Below are positions 45,944-57,058 of a stretch of 64,000 nt of DNA, in pieces. Source of the stretch: Fluviicola sp. (lineage in GTDB: Bacteria; Bacteroidota; Bacteroidia; Flavobacteriales_D; Crocinitomicaceae); assembly GCA_002734085.1 (NCBI GenBank), contig NVXV01000003.1, forward strand, positions 1 through 64,000, in the 5' to 3' direction. Every line of letters begins with the position of its first letter. Position 1 is the first letter of the stretch. The notes beneath the pieces were generated by a model that ran no database searches, was not told where the DNA came from, and was given only the letters and a program-made list of their open reading frames with translations. Position numbers and translations under genes: made by a program.

Positions 45944-45976
45944 TAAAAAAAACACCTCGTATCATTCGACACGAGG
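45944..45976 (-). terminator. Terminator downstream of groEL
   Basis: On the minus strand CCTCGTGTCGAATGATACGAGG (complement of 45955-45976) forms a 6-bp stem CCTCGT/ACGAGG, followed after TG by a T-run at 45944-45952. It lies about 120 bp after the groEL stop and would end the groES-groEL transcript. Confidence 0.7.
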
Positions 45977-45998
45977 CGCTCTCTATATTAACATTAAC

Positions 45999-46080
45999 AA
46001 GACTTTAAGACATCAAGATGTTAAGATATTAAGACGAGAAGACTCACAACCGTCTTAATATTTTAAAGCCCTAAAATCTT
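45999..46080. repeat. Palindromic intergenic repeat, copy 2 (AAGAC-TTAAGA type)
   Basis: The block 45999-46035 is partly repeated internally (AAGAC/ttAAGAT units) and is complementary to 46052-46080, with a perfect core AAGATATTAAGAC against GTCTTAATATTTT apart from two positions. It resembles the element at 20229-20307. It follows the groEL stop by about 13 bp, so it may also be part of the groEL 3' structure. Confidence 0.55.
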
Positions 46081-46092
46081 ATTGTCAAAAGG

Positions 46093-47745
<1,653 letters not shown>

Positions 47746-47761
47746 TTAATTTTATTTTTGA

Positions 47762-48037
47762 TTAGCTAAAAATTCCGTAAATATCTGATTCTTTCATAAT
47801 CAAATACGTCTTCCCTTCCAACTTGATTTCAGTTCCTGAATACTGTCCATACAACACTGTATTTCCTTTTTTAACTGTCATTGGTTCATCAGGTTTACCT
47901 TTCCCTACAGCCACTACTTTACCTTTTAAAGGTTTCTCTTTTGCTGTGTCTGGAATAATGATTCCACTTGCTGTCTTTTCTTCGGCAGGTGCGGGCTCTA
48001 TTAGCACGCGATCCGCCAACGGTTGTAATGCTGACAT
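47762..48037 (-). CDS. groS: Co-chaperonin GroES
   Basis: A 91-residue co-chaperonin lid. Motifs are [20 protein letters not shown] (the mobile loop region) and [36 protein letters not shown]. It starts at ATG 48037. It is 302 bp after secG, and the gap carries a hairpin terminator, so groESL is probably a separate transcript from the miaB-secG group. Confidence 0.97.
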   Translation of the reverse strand: MSALQPLADRVLIEPAPAEEKTASGIIIPDTAKEKPLKGKVVAVGKGKPDEPMTVKKGNTVLYGQYSGTEIKLEGKTYLIMKESDIYGIFS

Positions 48038-48151
48038 AATTTTAAATTTATTTTAGTTATTTAATATTAATTATTGACTTTCTTGCATCGACGAATTTTA
48101 TGCCAATTCAGAATCATGTAATAATTGACAGAAATAGGGGTTTTAAAGCAT

Positions 48152-48187
48152 AAAAAAATGTCAGCATGACTGACACACTGACATTTT
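48152..48187 (-). terminator. Terminator after secG
   Basis: AAAATGTCAG (48155-48164) and CTGACATTTT (48178-48187) form a 10-bp stem with a 13-nt loop that holds a second copy, CATGACTGACACA. Read on the minus strand it ends in a T-run (48152-48158). It lies between secG (stop 48340) and groES (start 48037). Confidence 0.75.
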
Positions 48188-48339
48188 GAATTTTATTATT
48201 TTTCTAACTTCTACGGTTCACAATACGCTTTAGTAAAAAAAGAACCGCAGATTATCGAATATGGATTTACGAATTTCGAACTCGCAATTTCTTAAACTCA
48301 TTGTTTATATAGATAATACATTTGCTAAACCAAACATAT

Positions 48340-48663
48340 TTATTCTCCTCCACCTTCTGCTGGTGGATTTGGATTCTCTCCTCCAGTTTCATTTGTAGTT
48401 TCTTCTGTATTTTGCTCTTCTGGGTTTTGAGTCTGATTTGGTCTTGAGTATGTTATCGTCATAAAGATACTTAGTACGGCAATTGCACCTGCAAGACTCC
48501 AAGTAGACTTCTCAATAAAATCGTTTGTTTGTTTTACACCACCCAATTGTTGAGCAGATCCAAAATCAGTAGATAAACCACCTCCTTTTGGGTTTTGCAT
48601 TAAAACCAAAAGTACGAGTAAAACACTCGCGATAATTACTAGTATAGTTAATAAAGTTGCCAT
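48340..48663 (-). CDS. secG: Preprotein translocase subunit SecG
   Basis: A 107-residue inner-membrane protein with two helices, LLTILVIIASVLLVLLVLMQ and SLAGAIAVLSIFMTITYS, and the family loop QNPKGGGLSTDFG between them. A Pro/Glu/Gly-rich tail follows, usual in Bacteroidota SecG. It supports the SecYEG channel. The ATG is 4 bp after the stop of the preceding gene. Confidence 0.95.
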   Translation of the reverse strand: MATLLTILVIIASVLLVLLVLMQNPKGGGLSTDFGSAQQLGGVKQTNDFIEKSTWSLAGAIAVLSIFMTITYSRPNQTQNPEEQNTEETTNETGGENPNPPAEGGGE

Positions 48664-48667
48664 ATTC

Positions 48668-49795
48668 TTAATTTAATTTTCTTTTCAGACTTTCAATTTG
48701 AAGTGCAAAGAAACTCTTTTTTTCTGGAAATTTCAACATTAATTTCTCATAAGCTTCAATTGCCTTCGGATAATTACCTTGAGCTCCATATATTTTCGCT
48801 AGGGTTTCACTCACTGGAAGCCTTGATTCATCAAGACTTTCCTTAGCTTTTTTAACGGGTGAAAAGAACTCTTGTTTCGGTTTTGTTAATGTAGATAATT
48901 CTCTAATTTTTTCTTTAACAAGTCTCCTTTTTTCAAATTCTTCATCATTCTTTTCAAAATTACCACCGATTTTTTCATCCGAAATAAACGGCTGCATCCA
49001 TTCCAAGAATGATTTTTTCTGATCACCAGATTTTAATTCATCTTTTGAGTTTGGTACTTCTACTGAACCTTCTTCTATTATTGATTCAAACTCTATATCG
49101 ACTGATACAGTTTCCTCTGAATCCTGATCTAACGTATTTAATTTACTATAATCAATCTTGAAAGTATCATCGGAAGTAAACTCACTATCAACCTCAAAAG
49201 AAATCGAAGAACTCACCGCATGTGACAAGATTTCTCGATCTAAGTCATCGGTCTTGTGAGTACTATTCTCTTCACCTTTAACCTCTTCAACGGCTTCCTT
49301 CTCACCATTGGTAACATCAGTATCCTTTATTATTTCTTTTTCAGCTTCAAGTTTTTCGGCATCTAAATCTTCCTTCTCAACAATTGGGTTTTCCTCTTTC
49401 GAATTCAATGAGACTGCACTCTCACTTTTGTCTTCCTCCAAAGTAGCTACCTCCTTCTTTTCATCCGTTTCGATAGGTTTAAAAACTTCGTCGTTGGTAG
49501 GCACATCTTTTACACTCTCTTCATTGTTATGCACACTCATGCTCTCGGTGTCATTCTGACTTACAAAATGTACCAAAGAATATAGTTGAGCGCGATCTGG
49601 AATACGATAAGCATGTAATTTTAACTCATCTTCAAACAAGATAGGGTTATTTACAGACAATCCTTTTAAATAAAGTTGAGAAAAAATAGGCGAAAAAGGA
49701 TACTTATCACTCAATTCCTTCAACGAGTCTAAGTCACTTGAGTCCACCAAAGATGGATTCTCTATCAACTGTGCTATTTTTAATGTATCCAACAT
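48668..49795 (-). CDS. Acidic TPR-containing protein of unknown function
   Basis: A 375-residue protein without signal peptide. The middle (about 95-260) is a low-complexity acidic region rich in Glu and Ser. The C-terminus contains one clear TPR unit, [20 protein letters not shown], preceded by a basic stretch. The N-terminal ~80 residues also look helical. It starts directly after the lptE stop (TAA-ATG, no spacer) and ends 4 bp before secG. This position between lptE and secG suggests a role with envelope assembly, but nothing in the sequence proves it. Confidence 0.85.
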   Translation of the reverse strand: MLDTLKIAQLIENPSLVDSSDLDSLKELSDKYPFSPIFSQLYLKGLSVNNPILFEDELKLHAYRIPDRAQLYSLVHFVSQNDTESMSVHNNEESVKDVPTNDEVFKPIETDEKKEVATLEEDKSESAVSLNSKEENPIVEKEDLDAEKLEAEKEIIKDTDVTNGEKEAVEEVKGEENSTHKTDDLDREILSHAVSSSISFEVDSEFTSDDTFKIDYSKLNTLDQDSEETVSVDIEFESIIEEGSVEVPNSKDELKSGDQKKSFLEWMQPFISDEKIGGNFEKNDEEFEKRRLVKEKIRELSTLTKPKQEFFSPVKKAKESLDESRLPVSETLAKIYGAQGNYPKAIEAYEKLMLKFPEKKSFFALQIESLKRKLN

Positions 49796-50305
49796 TTACC
49801 AGTTCGAAAGTAATTTATTTAAAACATCTTGCACAATTTGATCGTTGATTTCTTCTAATAATTGATCTTGAATTGCTCCAACATCTTGATTTGAGTCAAA
49901 ATCAGCAAATCTAGAAACATTTAATTCCATTACATCTTCTTCTGGTGCAGAAATAAATATTTCGAAATAAGCATTTATAGCCAATCTGTTTTTTGCAGCT
50001 ACATCATTATCTTGTAAGGCAAGTGGAGTGACATTGTAACTTTTAACTACACCAGTTACAGTAATCTGAGGGTCGCCACTTTCGTCACTTACTAGCTTTA
50101 ACCCAACCCTATTCTGAATTGCATCCTTTACTAATTCCGTTAAATTTGGCGCATAACTAATCGGAGCGTTTGGGGCTTCATTCTCCAAAGTTGTCACCAT
50201 AAACCTCTTCCATTCTGGAGGGACGCTTCCATCCCTAAACGAAACACTAGAAGGCCAACAAGACGAAAGCAAAAACAACCCGAATATGACTAAAAAGCGT
50301 TTCAT
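49796..50305 (-). CDS. lptE: LPS-assembly lipoprotein LptE
   Basis: A 169-residue lipoprotein. Signal MKRFLVIFGLFLLSSC with lipobox Cys16. The mature domain opens FRDGSVPPEWKRFMVTTLEN, typical of LptE (LptE/DUF3869-type), which plugs the LptD barrel that inserts lipopolysaccharide into the outer leaflet. An unusually acidic C-terminus ends VQDVLNKLLSNW. It lies 15 bp after the activator gene. No lptD is in the window. Confidence 0.88.
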   Translation of the reverse strand: MKRFLVIFGLFLLSSCWPSSVSFRDGSVPPEWKRFMVTTLENEAPNAPISYAPNLTELVKDAIQNRVGLKLVSDESGDPQITVTGVVKSYNVTPLALQDNDVAAKNRLAINAYFEIFISAPEEDVMELNVSRFADFDSNQDVGAIQDQLLEEINDQIVQDVLNKLLSNW

Positions 50306-50320
50306 AACTGCAATAACGAA

Positions 50321-51595
50321 TTAACTTAAATTATATTCTTTGATTTTGCGATAAAGTGTACGCTCAGAAATACCCAATTCTCTCGCAGCGTGTTTTCGTT
50401 TTCCATTGTGTTTTTCTAATGCTTTTTTCACAAATTCTTTTTCGCGCTCTTCTAGAGATAATGACTCTTCTACTTCAATATGTTCATGGTAATCACTATC
50501 CACTATTGTTGGTTGATTATCGTCATCATCGTAATTTGTTTCTTCTGTCGTTGAATGGTGTTGCGTTCCGGATTCTAAGAGCTTGCGACTATCTTCATTC
50601 GATATATCGCTATACACTCGATTTAATACATCCTTTTGCTTACCAGTTAAATTCACATCATCGTTGCCGTTCAAAATCTCAATCACGAGTTTCTTCAATT
50701 CATTCAAATCTCTTTTCATATCGAAAAGAAATTTGTACATCAACTCTCGGTCTGAAAAAGAATCATTACTTCCAGAATTCGATTTTTCAACTACAGAGGG
50801 TAAAATACTACCTTGTTCTTCTGGTAAGTAATAGGTTAACCTTTCTCCTGTAATCTGACGTTCATTTTCAATTACTGAAATCTGCTCAACAATGTTTTTC
50901 AATTGTCGAATGTTTCCAGGCCATGAGTAATTCTCAAGAGCAACTATTGCATCATCGGATAATTTTATCGCAGGCATTCTATATTTCTCCGCAAAATCCG
51001 CTGCAAACTTTCTGAAAAGCAAATGCACGTCTTCTTTACGCTCACGAAGTGGAGGTAATTGAATTGGAACTGTACTTAAACGATAAAGTAAATCTTCACG
51101 AAACTTTCCTTTCTGAATCGCTTTTGCCATGTTCTCGTTGGTAGCAGCAACTACTCTAACATCTGTTTTAATCACTTTAGAAGAACCAACACGAATAAAT
51201 TCACCCGTTTCTAATACACGAAGTAACCTGACCTGTGTTTGTTGTGGCAATTCCGCAACCTCATCTAGAAAGATAGTACCTCCGTCAGCTTCTTCAAAAT
51301 AACCTTTTCGGCTTCCGCTTGCGCCTGTAAATGCGCCTTTTTCGTGACCAAAAAGCTCAGAATCTATTGTTCCTTCAGGAATTGCGCCACAGTTCACTGC
51401 TATATAGTTCCCGTGTTTTCTGGCGCCTAAATGATGAATCACTTGTGGAATAATTTCCTTACCAGTTCCGCTTTCGCCAGTAACGAGAACCGAGATATCT
51501 GTTGGCGCCACCTGCATCGCAACCTCCAAGGCACGATTTAAACGAGGGGCATTCCCAATAATGCTAAATCTCTGTTTTATTTGTTGAATATCCAT
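50321..51595 (-). CDS. Sigma-54-dependent transcriptional activator without receiver domain
   Basis: A 424-residue AAA+ activator. It lacks an N-terminal sensory domain and starts at the AAA+ module. Walker A GESGTGKE is at 40-47, the sigma-54-contact loop GAFTGA at 87-92, Walker B GTIFLDE at 106-112, and the R-finger region RLSTVPIQLPPLRERKEDV is intact. A Fis-type HTH (HAARELGISERTLYRKIKEY) is at the C-terminus, with an acidic low-complexity linker before it. Because the core motifs are present, it should activate sigma-54 promoters. It lies between miaB and lptE. Targets are unknown. Confidence 0.93.
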   Translation of the reverse strand: MDIQQIKQRFSIIGNAPRLNRALEVAMQVAPTDISVLVTGESGTGKEIIPQVIHHLGARKHGNYIAVNCGAIPEGTIDSELFGHEKGAFTGASGSRKGYFEEADGGTIFLDEVAELPQQTQVRLLRVLETGEFIRVGSSKVIKTDVRVVAATNENMAKAIQKGKFREDLLYRLSTVPIQLPPLRERKEDVHLLFRKFAADFAEKYRMPAIKLSDDAIVALENYSWPGNIRQLKNIVEQISVIENERQITGERLTYYLPEEQGSILPSVVEKSNSGSNDSFSDRELMYKFLFDMKRDLNELKKLVIEILNGNDDVNLTGKQKDVLNRVYSDISNEDSRKLLESGTQHHSTTEETNYDDDDNQPTIVDSDYHEHIEVEESLSLEEREKEFVKKALEKHNGKRKHAARELGISERTLYRKIKEYNLS

Positions 51596-51618
51596 TTATA
51601 ATCTAATTCAATTCTGTA

Positions 51619-53043
51619 TTAAACGATAACACCACGAAGTGAAGCTTTAGAGCAATCTGTAATTTCCACCATAACATAATCTCCAATCTTAGAGTCTTCG
51701 CGATCAAAAATAACCTTATGATTACGATCTGTTCTACCTAACATTTGTTCTTCTGATCGAGGAGAAACACGTTCAACAAGTACTTCTTCAACTTTGCCAA
51801 TCTGAGCTTTATTTATTTTCAAACTATGCTCATGTTGCAAAGTGATCACTTCCTCCAAACGTTTCTGTTTGATTTCTTCAGGGACATCATCTTCAAATTT
51901 CCTTTCAGCCAGTGTTTTTGGACGCTCAGAATATTTGTACATATAAGCAGAATCATATTCTACTTCTCTCATCATTGAAAGTGTATCTTGATGTTCTTCT
52001 TCCGTTTCACCACAGAAACCACTAATGATATCTGTTGATATTCCACATTCAGGAATAATTCTTTTAATGGCGTCAATTCTATTCATGTACCATTCACGAG
52101 AATAGCCTCTATTCATTCGCTTAAGCATATCTGTATTACCAGACTGAACAGGTAAATGAATATAATTACAAATATTTTTATGTTTTGCTACAGCGTGAAG
52201 AACATCATCCGTCATATCTTTTGGATGCGAAGTTGAAAAGCGAATTCTTAATTTAGGATTTACTTCAGCAACCATTTCCATTAATTGAGCAAAATTTGTC
52301 GTCGGCTTTTCAGGGTCTTTAATCTCGCCCTTACTTGTCATATTCCAACGGTAACTATCTACATTTTGTCCTAAAAGAGTTACTTCACGATAACCCGCTT
52401 CAAATAAATCAGCACATTCACGAACAATTGTATGCGGATCACGACTTCTCTCTCTACCTCTAGTAAAAGGAACAACACAAAATGAACACATGTTATCACA
52501 TCCTCTTGTGATACTAACAAAGCCTGTTACACCATTTTTATCTAAACGAACGGGGTTAATATCAGCATACGTCTCGTCTCTTGATAAAAGAACATTTACT
52601 GCCTTCTGCCCCCCATCTACTTCTTCAATTAGTCCTGGCAGATCACGATAGGCATCTGGACCGACTACTAAGTCAACTAGTTTTTCCTCTTCCAATAAAT
52701 CTTTTTTCAACCTTTCAGCCATGCATCCCAAGATTCCAATCACCATTCCTGGTCTTTGTTTCTTAGCCTTATTGAATTGAGACAGTCTATTTCGGATTCT
52801 TTGCTCCGCATTTTCACGGATACTACACGTATTAATTAATACAACATCAGCATCAGTTTGATCTTTTGTTGTAGTAAATCCTTTATCAATTAATATGGAT
52901 GCGACGACCTCACTATCTGAGAAATTCATAGCACAACCATAACTTTCTAAATATAATTTCTTACCTGTAGGTTTCTTCCCTTCCATTTCAATCGCTTCGC
53001 CCTGGCGATTTTCATCTACGTCTTTATTTAAGGTAACACTCAT
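51619..53043 (-). CDS. miaB: tRNA-2-methylthio-N6-dimethylallyladenosine synthase MiaB
   Basis: A 474-residue radical-SAM methylthiotransferase modifying A37 of tRNAs that read UNN codons. The N-terminal UPF0004 domain supplies three Fe-S ligands (Cys37, Cys73, Cys107 in [25 protein letters not shown]). The radical-SAM CxxxCxxC is CDNMCSFC (182-189). A TRAM domain ends the protein ([15 protein letters not shown]). A full promoter precedes it. It heads the minus-strand group with the activator, lptE and secG. Confidence 0.97.
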   Translation of the reverse strand: MSVTLNKDVDENRQGEAIEMEGKKPTGKKLYLESYGCAMNFSDSEVVASILIDKGFTTTKDQTDADVVLINTCSIRENAEQRIRNRLSQFNKAKKQRPGMVIGILGCMAERLKKDLLEEEKLVDLVVGPDAYRDLPGLIEEVDGGQKAVNVLLSRDETYADINPVRLDKNGVTGFVSITRGCDNMCSFCVVPFTRGRERSRDPHTIVRECADLFEAGYREVTLLGQNVDSYRWNMTSKGEIKDPEKPTTNFAQLMEMVAEVNPKLRIRFSTSHPKDMTDDVLHAVAKHKNICNYIHLPVQSGNTDMLKRMNRGYSREWYMNRIDAIKRIIPECGISTDIISGFCGETEEEHQDTLSMMREVEYDSAYMYKYSERPKTLAERKFEDDVPEEIKQKRLEEVITLQHEHSLKINKAQIGKVEEVLVERVSPRSEEQMLGRTDRNHKVIFDREDSKIGDYVMVEITDCSKASLRGVIV

Positions 53044-53070
53044 CTAAAATTCGAATTTTAAAATAGACTG

Positions 53071-53100
53071 CAAAAATATAGTTTCTTTACATCGTGTCAA
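53071..53100 (-). promoter_or_regulatory. Full promoter of the miaB operon (TTG-N19-TATTTTTG)
   Basis: On the minus strand TTG (53098-53100, within TTTTG) and TATTTTTG (53071-53078) are 19 nt apart, an exact Bacteroidota consensus. It lies 28 bp upstream of the miaB ATG. Confidence 0.8.
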
Positions 53101-53248
53101 AATGTCAGTTGCTAATTTTTCAAAATTTTCTCAATGATATTGCACTTTTGACAATACAACTCAACAGGAGCAAAGGTTTAAGCACATCCAACTAAAGGTT
53201 AAAATGATATTAAATCACCATCAATTCAACCCTCAATATTCAATGAAG

Positions 53249-53280
53249 TTTGGTTTTCGTTTAATTTTAAAGTTATTTTG
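53249..53280 (+). promoter_or_regulatory. Probable topA promoter (TTTG-N20-TTATTTTG)
   Basis: TTTG (53249-53252) and TTATTTTG (53273-53280) are 20 nt apart; the -7 box has one mismatch to TAnnTTTG. It ends 41 nt before the topA ATG. Confidence 0.6.
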
Positions 53281-53321
53281 CACTCAGTTTTTAGAAAACA
53301 AGAGATTAATTCAAACAAATT

Positions 53322-55643
53322 ATGGCGAAAAATTTAGTTATCGTTGAGTCCCCCGCTAAAGCAAAAACAATAGAAGGATATTTAGGAAAAGATTTCGTTG
53401 TGAAATCAAGCTATGGCCACGTTAGAGATTTAGCAAAAAAGGGATTAGCGATTGATATCGAGAACAATTTCAAACCAGAATACGCCGTAAGTACTGATAA
53501 AAAATCAGTTATTACAGAACTTAAGAAATTGGTTAAAGAGGCCGAGACTGTTTGGCTTGCAACGGATGAGGATCGTGAAGGAGAAGCTATTTCTTGGCAC
53601 CTTTACGAAACATTGAAACTGGATAAAAAAGATACAAAACGAATCACTTTTAATGAAATTACAAAACCAGCCGTTCAACGTGCAATAGAAAACCCACGCG
53701 AAATAAATCAGGAACTCGTAAATGCGCAACAAGCCAGAAGAGTGCTTGACCGATTAGTAGGATTCGAACTTTCACCTGTTCTATGGAAAAAAGTTAAGCC
53801 AAGTCTTTCTGCTGGTCGTGTTCAGTCTGTTGCTGTACGTCTAATCGTAGAGCGTGAACGTGAAATCATGAATTTCACACCCGAAAACTATTACAGAGTT
53901 GCAGGGATTTTCAACAAAGGGAATGATACAATTAATGCTAATTTGGCACATAACATTGGCACAGACAAAGAAGTTGAAGCATTTCTTGAAAGCTGTAAAA
54001 ATGCAAACTTTAAAGTAACTGAGGTTACTAAAAAGCCAGCTGTCAAAAACCCAAGCGCTCCTTTTACAACATCAACATTACAACAAGAGGCAAGTTTAAA
54101 GTTAGGTTTTAGTGTTTCTCGAACAATGAGTGTCGCTCAACGACTTTATGAGGCTGGACACATTACATATATGCGTACCGATAGTGTGAACTTTTCAGAT
54201 ACAGCAATCGATGCGGCAAAAGAAGCGATTGTAAAAAATTACGGTGATAAATATAGTAACCCTAAGCGTTATAAGAACAAGAACGCTGGTGCACAAGAAG
54301 CCCATGAGGCGATTCGCCCAACAGAATTTGGAAAACAACATGTTTCCATGGGGTCAGATGAGGAGAAATTATATGATCTAATTTGGAAACGTTCGATTGC
54401 TTCTCAAATGAGTCAAGCTAAATTAGAACGTACCACTATAAAGATTGGTGCAGAAAACGTAAAAGATCTATTTGTAGCTAAAGGTGAAGTAATCAAATTT
54501 GATGGATTCCTTAAAGTATATTTAGAAGCTTCACTGGATGACGATGAAGAAGATAAAGCGCTTGAAGGATTACTTCCAGATGTGAAAGTAGACGATAAGT
54601 TAGACACCGATTCAATTACAGCAACGGAAAGATTTACAAAAGCAGCACCTAGATATGTAGAAGCTTCTTTAGTTAAAAAACTTGAAGAACTTGGTATTGG
54701 AAGACCTTCAACTTATGCTCCAACAATTTCAACAATCCAAAAAAGAGGATATGTTGAGAAAAAAGAACGAGAAGGGGTAGAAAGAAACTACCAGGTTTAC
54801 GAATTAAAAGAAAACAAATTAGACCAAAAAACAGCTACAGAAATAACTGGCCGAGATCGTAATAAACTTTCTCCAACGGATATCGGAATGGTTGTAACAG
54901 ACTTCTTAGTAGAACACTTTGGCAGAATTTTAGACTATAACTTTACTGCAAAAGTTGAACAAGAGTTTGATGAGATTGCAGAAGGATTAAAAGTGTGGAC
55001 TGAAATGATTCAACGCTTCTACGATCCTTTCCATGAGAACGTTGAAGATACACTTGAAAATTCAGAAAGAGCATCAGGAGAAAGACACCTCGGAGAACAT
55101 CCGAAAACGGGTGAAAAAGTGATCGTGCGTATTGGTCGTTATGGCCCAATGGCTCAGATTGGAGACACTGAAGGAGACAACAAAGCCAGGTTTGCTAGTT
55201 TACGCCCAAATCAATCTATCGAAACAATTACATTTGAAGAGGTCATGGACTTATTCAAACTCCCAAGGGAGCTAGGCACCTTCGAAGATAAAGTTGTAAA
55301 AGCAAATGTAGGTCGATTCGGACCATACGTGCAGCATGATGGAAAATTCGTCTCATTAAAGGAAGATGATCCAATGGAGGTTCAACTCGATAGAGCTATA
55401 GAACTCATCAAAGAAAAACGTGAAGAAGACGCTAAGAAGTTGATAAAAACGTTTGAAGAAGATGAAAACATGCAACTATTAAATGGTCGTTGGGGTCCTT
55501 ACCTCAAAATCGGTAAGAAAAACTTCAAGCTTCCAAAAGATGCAGAGCCAGAAAAGTTGACGTATGAAGAATGTGTTCACATATCTGAAAACCAACCAAA
55601 AAAAGCAGCACGAGGAAAAGCTAAAAAGAAGGCTAAAAAGTAA
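53322..55643 (+). CDS. topA: DNA topoisomerase I (type IA)
   Basis: A 773-residue enzyme that relaxes negative supercoils. The Toprim motifs are VIVESPAKAKTIEGYLG and LATDEDREGEAISWHL; the active-site Tyr is in GHITYMRTDSVN. The rest of the core is full length. Zinc-finger cysteines are absent; instead the C-terminus has Toprim-associated repeat units (ARFASLRPNQSIETITFEE, VGRFGPYVQHDGKFVSL) and ends with a Lys-rich tail. This replaces zinc ribbons in Bacteroidota. It starts at ATG 53322. Confidence 0.97.
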   Translation: MAKNLVIVESPAKAKTIEGYLGKDFVVKSSYGHVRDLAKKGLAIDIENNFKPEYAVSTDKKSVITELKKLVKEAETVWLATDEDREGEAISWHLYETLKLDKKDTKRITFNEITKPAVQRAIENPREINQELVNAQQARRVLDRLVGFELSPVLWKKVKPSLSAGRVQSVAVRLIVEREREIMNFTPENYYRVAGIFNKGNDTINANLAHNIGTDKEVEAFLESCKNANFKVTEVTKKPAVKNPSAPFTTSTLQQEASLKLGFSVSRTMSVAQRLYEAGHITYMRTDSVNFSDTAIDAAKEAIVKNYGDKYSNPKRYKNKNAGAQEAHEAIRPTEFGKQHVSMGSDEEKLYDLIWKRSIASQMSQAKLERTTIKIGAENVKDLFVAKGEVIKFDGFLKVYLEASLDDDEEDKALEGLLPDVKVDDKLDTDSITATERFTKAAPRYVEASLVKKLEELGIGRPSTYAPTISTIQKRGYVEKKEREGVERNYQVYELKENKLDQKTATEITGRDRNKLSPTDIGMVVTDFLVEHFGRILDYNFTAKVEQEFDEIAEGLKVWTEMIQRFYDPFHENVEDTLENSERASGERHLGEHPKTGEKVIVRIGRYGPMAQIGDTEGDNKARFASLRPNQSIETITFEEVMDLFKLPRELGTFEDKVVKANVGRFGPYVQHDGKFVSLKEDDPMEVQLDRAIELIKEKREEDAKKLIKTFEEDENMQLLNGRWGPYLKIGKKNFKLPKDAEPEKLTYEECVHISENQPKKAARGKAKKKAKK

Positions 55644-55718
55644 ATTTCTTTTAGGTTTTCGACAATTGATTTTTTATTACTCTCATAAGGGATATTCTAA
55701 TCTATGCTTTCAATAAAC

Positions 55719-55726
55719 TATATTTG
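55719..55726 (+). promoter_or_regulatory. -7 element of the arginase-family gene
   Basis: TATATTTG matches TAnnTTTG exactly, 15 nt before the ATG at 55742. The sequence ATATTTGTTGAAAACA that contains it is repeated exactly at 56929-56944. Confidence 0.55.
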
Positions 55727-55741
55727 TTGAAAACATAGAGT

Positions 55742-56896
55742 ATGAAAGATATATCGATTTATTTTCAGGCCATTGAAATTGATCAAGATTTTGACAAAGA
55801 ATCTTTAGGACAGGAAATAAATCTGCATACACCGGACAACTTTCCAGACATAAAAGAAAAAGGTGTTGCTCTAATATTTACACCCGAGAATAGAAGAAAC
55901 AATAAGTATACAACTGAAAACGAAGACTCTTTTAGAAAGGATTTTTATCAGATGTACAAAGGAAGTAATTGGAATCACTCCATTTACGATCTTGGAACAA
56001 TAAACCCTGGAGAAAAAATTGAAGATACTGTCTACGCGATTAGTGCTGTTTGTCAAGAATTAATAAAGTCAGATATAGTTCCTCTGGTTGTTGGAGGCTC
56101 ACAAGACTTAACTATCGCTTTATATAAAGCGTATGAGAATCTAGAACAATTAATAAACTTGACAACCGTCGACCATAAACTTGATTTAGGTACAACTGAA
56201 AACGAACCTAGAGAAGATCAATGGCTGAGTCATATACTATTGCACAAGCCTTGTTTCCTTTTTAATTACACCAACATAGGAGCCCAGTCACATTACATTT
56301 CTCCAAGTACTTTAGATTTATTCAATGATTTATATTTTGATATTTGTCGTTTAGGAAATATCAATCAAGATTCTAAGTTAGCAGAGCCAATAATGAGAAA
56401 CACAGATATCTTAAGTTTCGATTTAGAATCTATTCGATCAAGTGAACTCTCTAATGGCAAATACACCTCTCCTAACGGTTTATTTGCCAATGAAGCCTGT
56501 CAACTGATGAGATATGCAGGTATTAGTGATAAGTTAACAAGTATCGGTATTTTTAATTGTTACACAAATCAAAACGAGAAAACAACAAACGAACTGATTG
56601 CTCAAATGATCTGGTATTTCAATGAAGGATATGCCAGTCGTAAAGGTGATTTTCCAATTGGAAGTAAACGGAATTACAAAAAATATAGAGTCACATTAGA
56701 GGAACTTAAGGATGAAATTGTCTTTAGCAAGAGTGATAAGTCTGGTAGATGGTGGATGGAGGTGCCTTACCCAGGGATTAAAGGTCACCGCTTTGAACGT
56801 CATCAGCTTGTTCCTTGTAGCTATGAAGTTTATCAAGAAGCAATGAAGGGAGAAGTTCCTGATTTGTGGTGGAAAACGTATCAAAAATTAGCTTAA
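55742..56896 (+). CDS. Arginase/formimidoylglutamase-family protein lacking metal-site histidines
   Basis: A 384-residue protein with the ureohydrolase fold by overall pattern. The three metal-binding motifs are altered. GGDHS is replaced by GGSQDLT (118-124), DAHxD by DHKLD (144-148), and SxDxDxxDP by SFDLES (225-230). Both metal His residues are missing and the second-motif Ala-His is His-Lys, so a Mn2+ centre is unlikely and enzymatic activity doubtful. Its place between topA and the porP-gldK locus matches what I recall for related flavobacteria. A non-catalytic role linked to gliding or T9SS is possible but unproven. Confidence 0.78.
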   Translation: MKDISIYFQAIEIDQDFDKESLGQEINLHTPDNFPDIKEKGVALIFTPENRRNNKYTTENEDSFRKDFYQMYKGSNWNHSIYDLGTINPGEKIEDTVYAISAVCQELIKSDIVPLVVGGSQDLTIALYKAYENLEQLINLTTVDHKLDLGTTENEPREDQWLSHILLHKPCFLFNYTNIGAQSHYISPSTLDLFNDLYFDICRLGNINQDSKLAEPIMRNTDILSFDLESIRSSELSNGKYTSPNGLFANEACQLMRYAGISDKLTSIGIFNCYTNQNEKTTNELIAQMIWYFNEGYASRKGDFPIGSKRNYKKYRVTLEELKDEIVFSKSDKSGRWWMEVPYPGIKGHRFERHQLVPCSYEVYQEAMKGEVPDLWWKTYQKLA

Positions 56897-56923
56897 ATCA
56901 CATCGTATAGTTTTCCACATTTG

Positions 56924-56937
56924 AACAAATATTTGTT
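56924..56937. repeat. 14-bp perfect palindrome upstream of porP
   Basis: AACAAATATTTGTT is a perfect palindrome about 120 bp before porP. It overlaps a 16-bp exact repeat of the arginase-family promoter region (ATATTTGTTGAAAACA at 56929-56944). It could be a regulator site shared by the two promoters. Confidence 0.4.
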
Positions 56938-57002
56938 GAAAACAGCAGATTCTATAAAAATTTATTTCTTTTTTTCTTTTTTTTAACTATTTTAGTCGCC
57001 TG

Positions 57003-57024
57003 ATGGAGTGTTGTTGTGCTCCAT
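57003..57024 (+). promoter_or_regulatory. Hairpin in the porP upstream region
   Basis: ATGGAG and CTCCAT form a 6-bp stem around a T/G-rich 10-nt loop, 35 nt before the porP ATG. It lacks a T-run and so is not a terminator; it could stabilise or regulate the mRNA. Low certainty. Confidence 0.3.
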
Positions 57025-57058
57025 TTAGAACATTAAACAATTGAAAGACATAGCTTTT

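Noticed and set aside
57041-57058. TTG start adding six residues to the PorP-family protein
   Set aside because: The signal peptide begins cleanly at ATG 57059.
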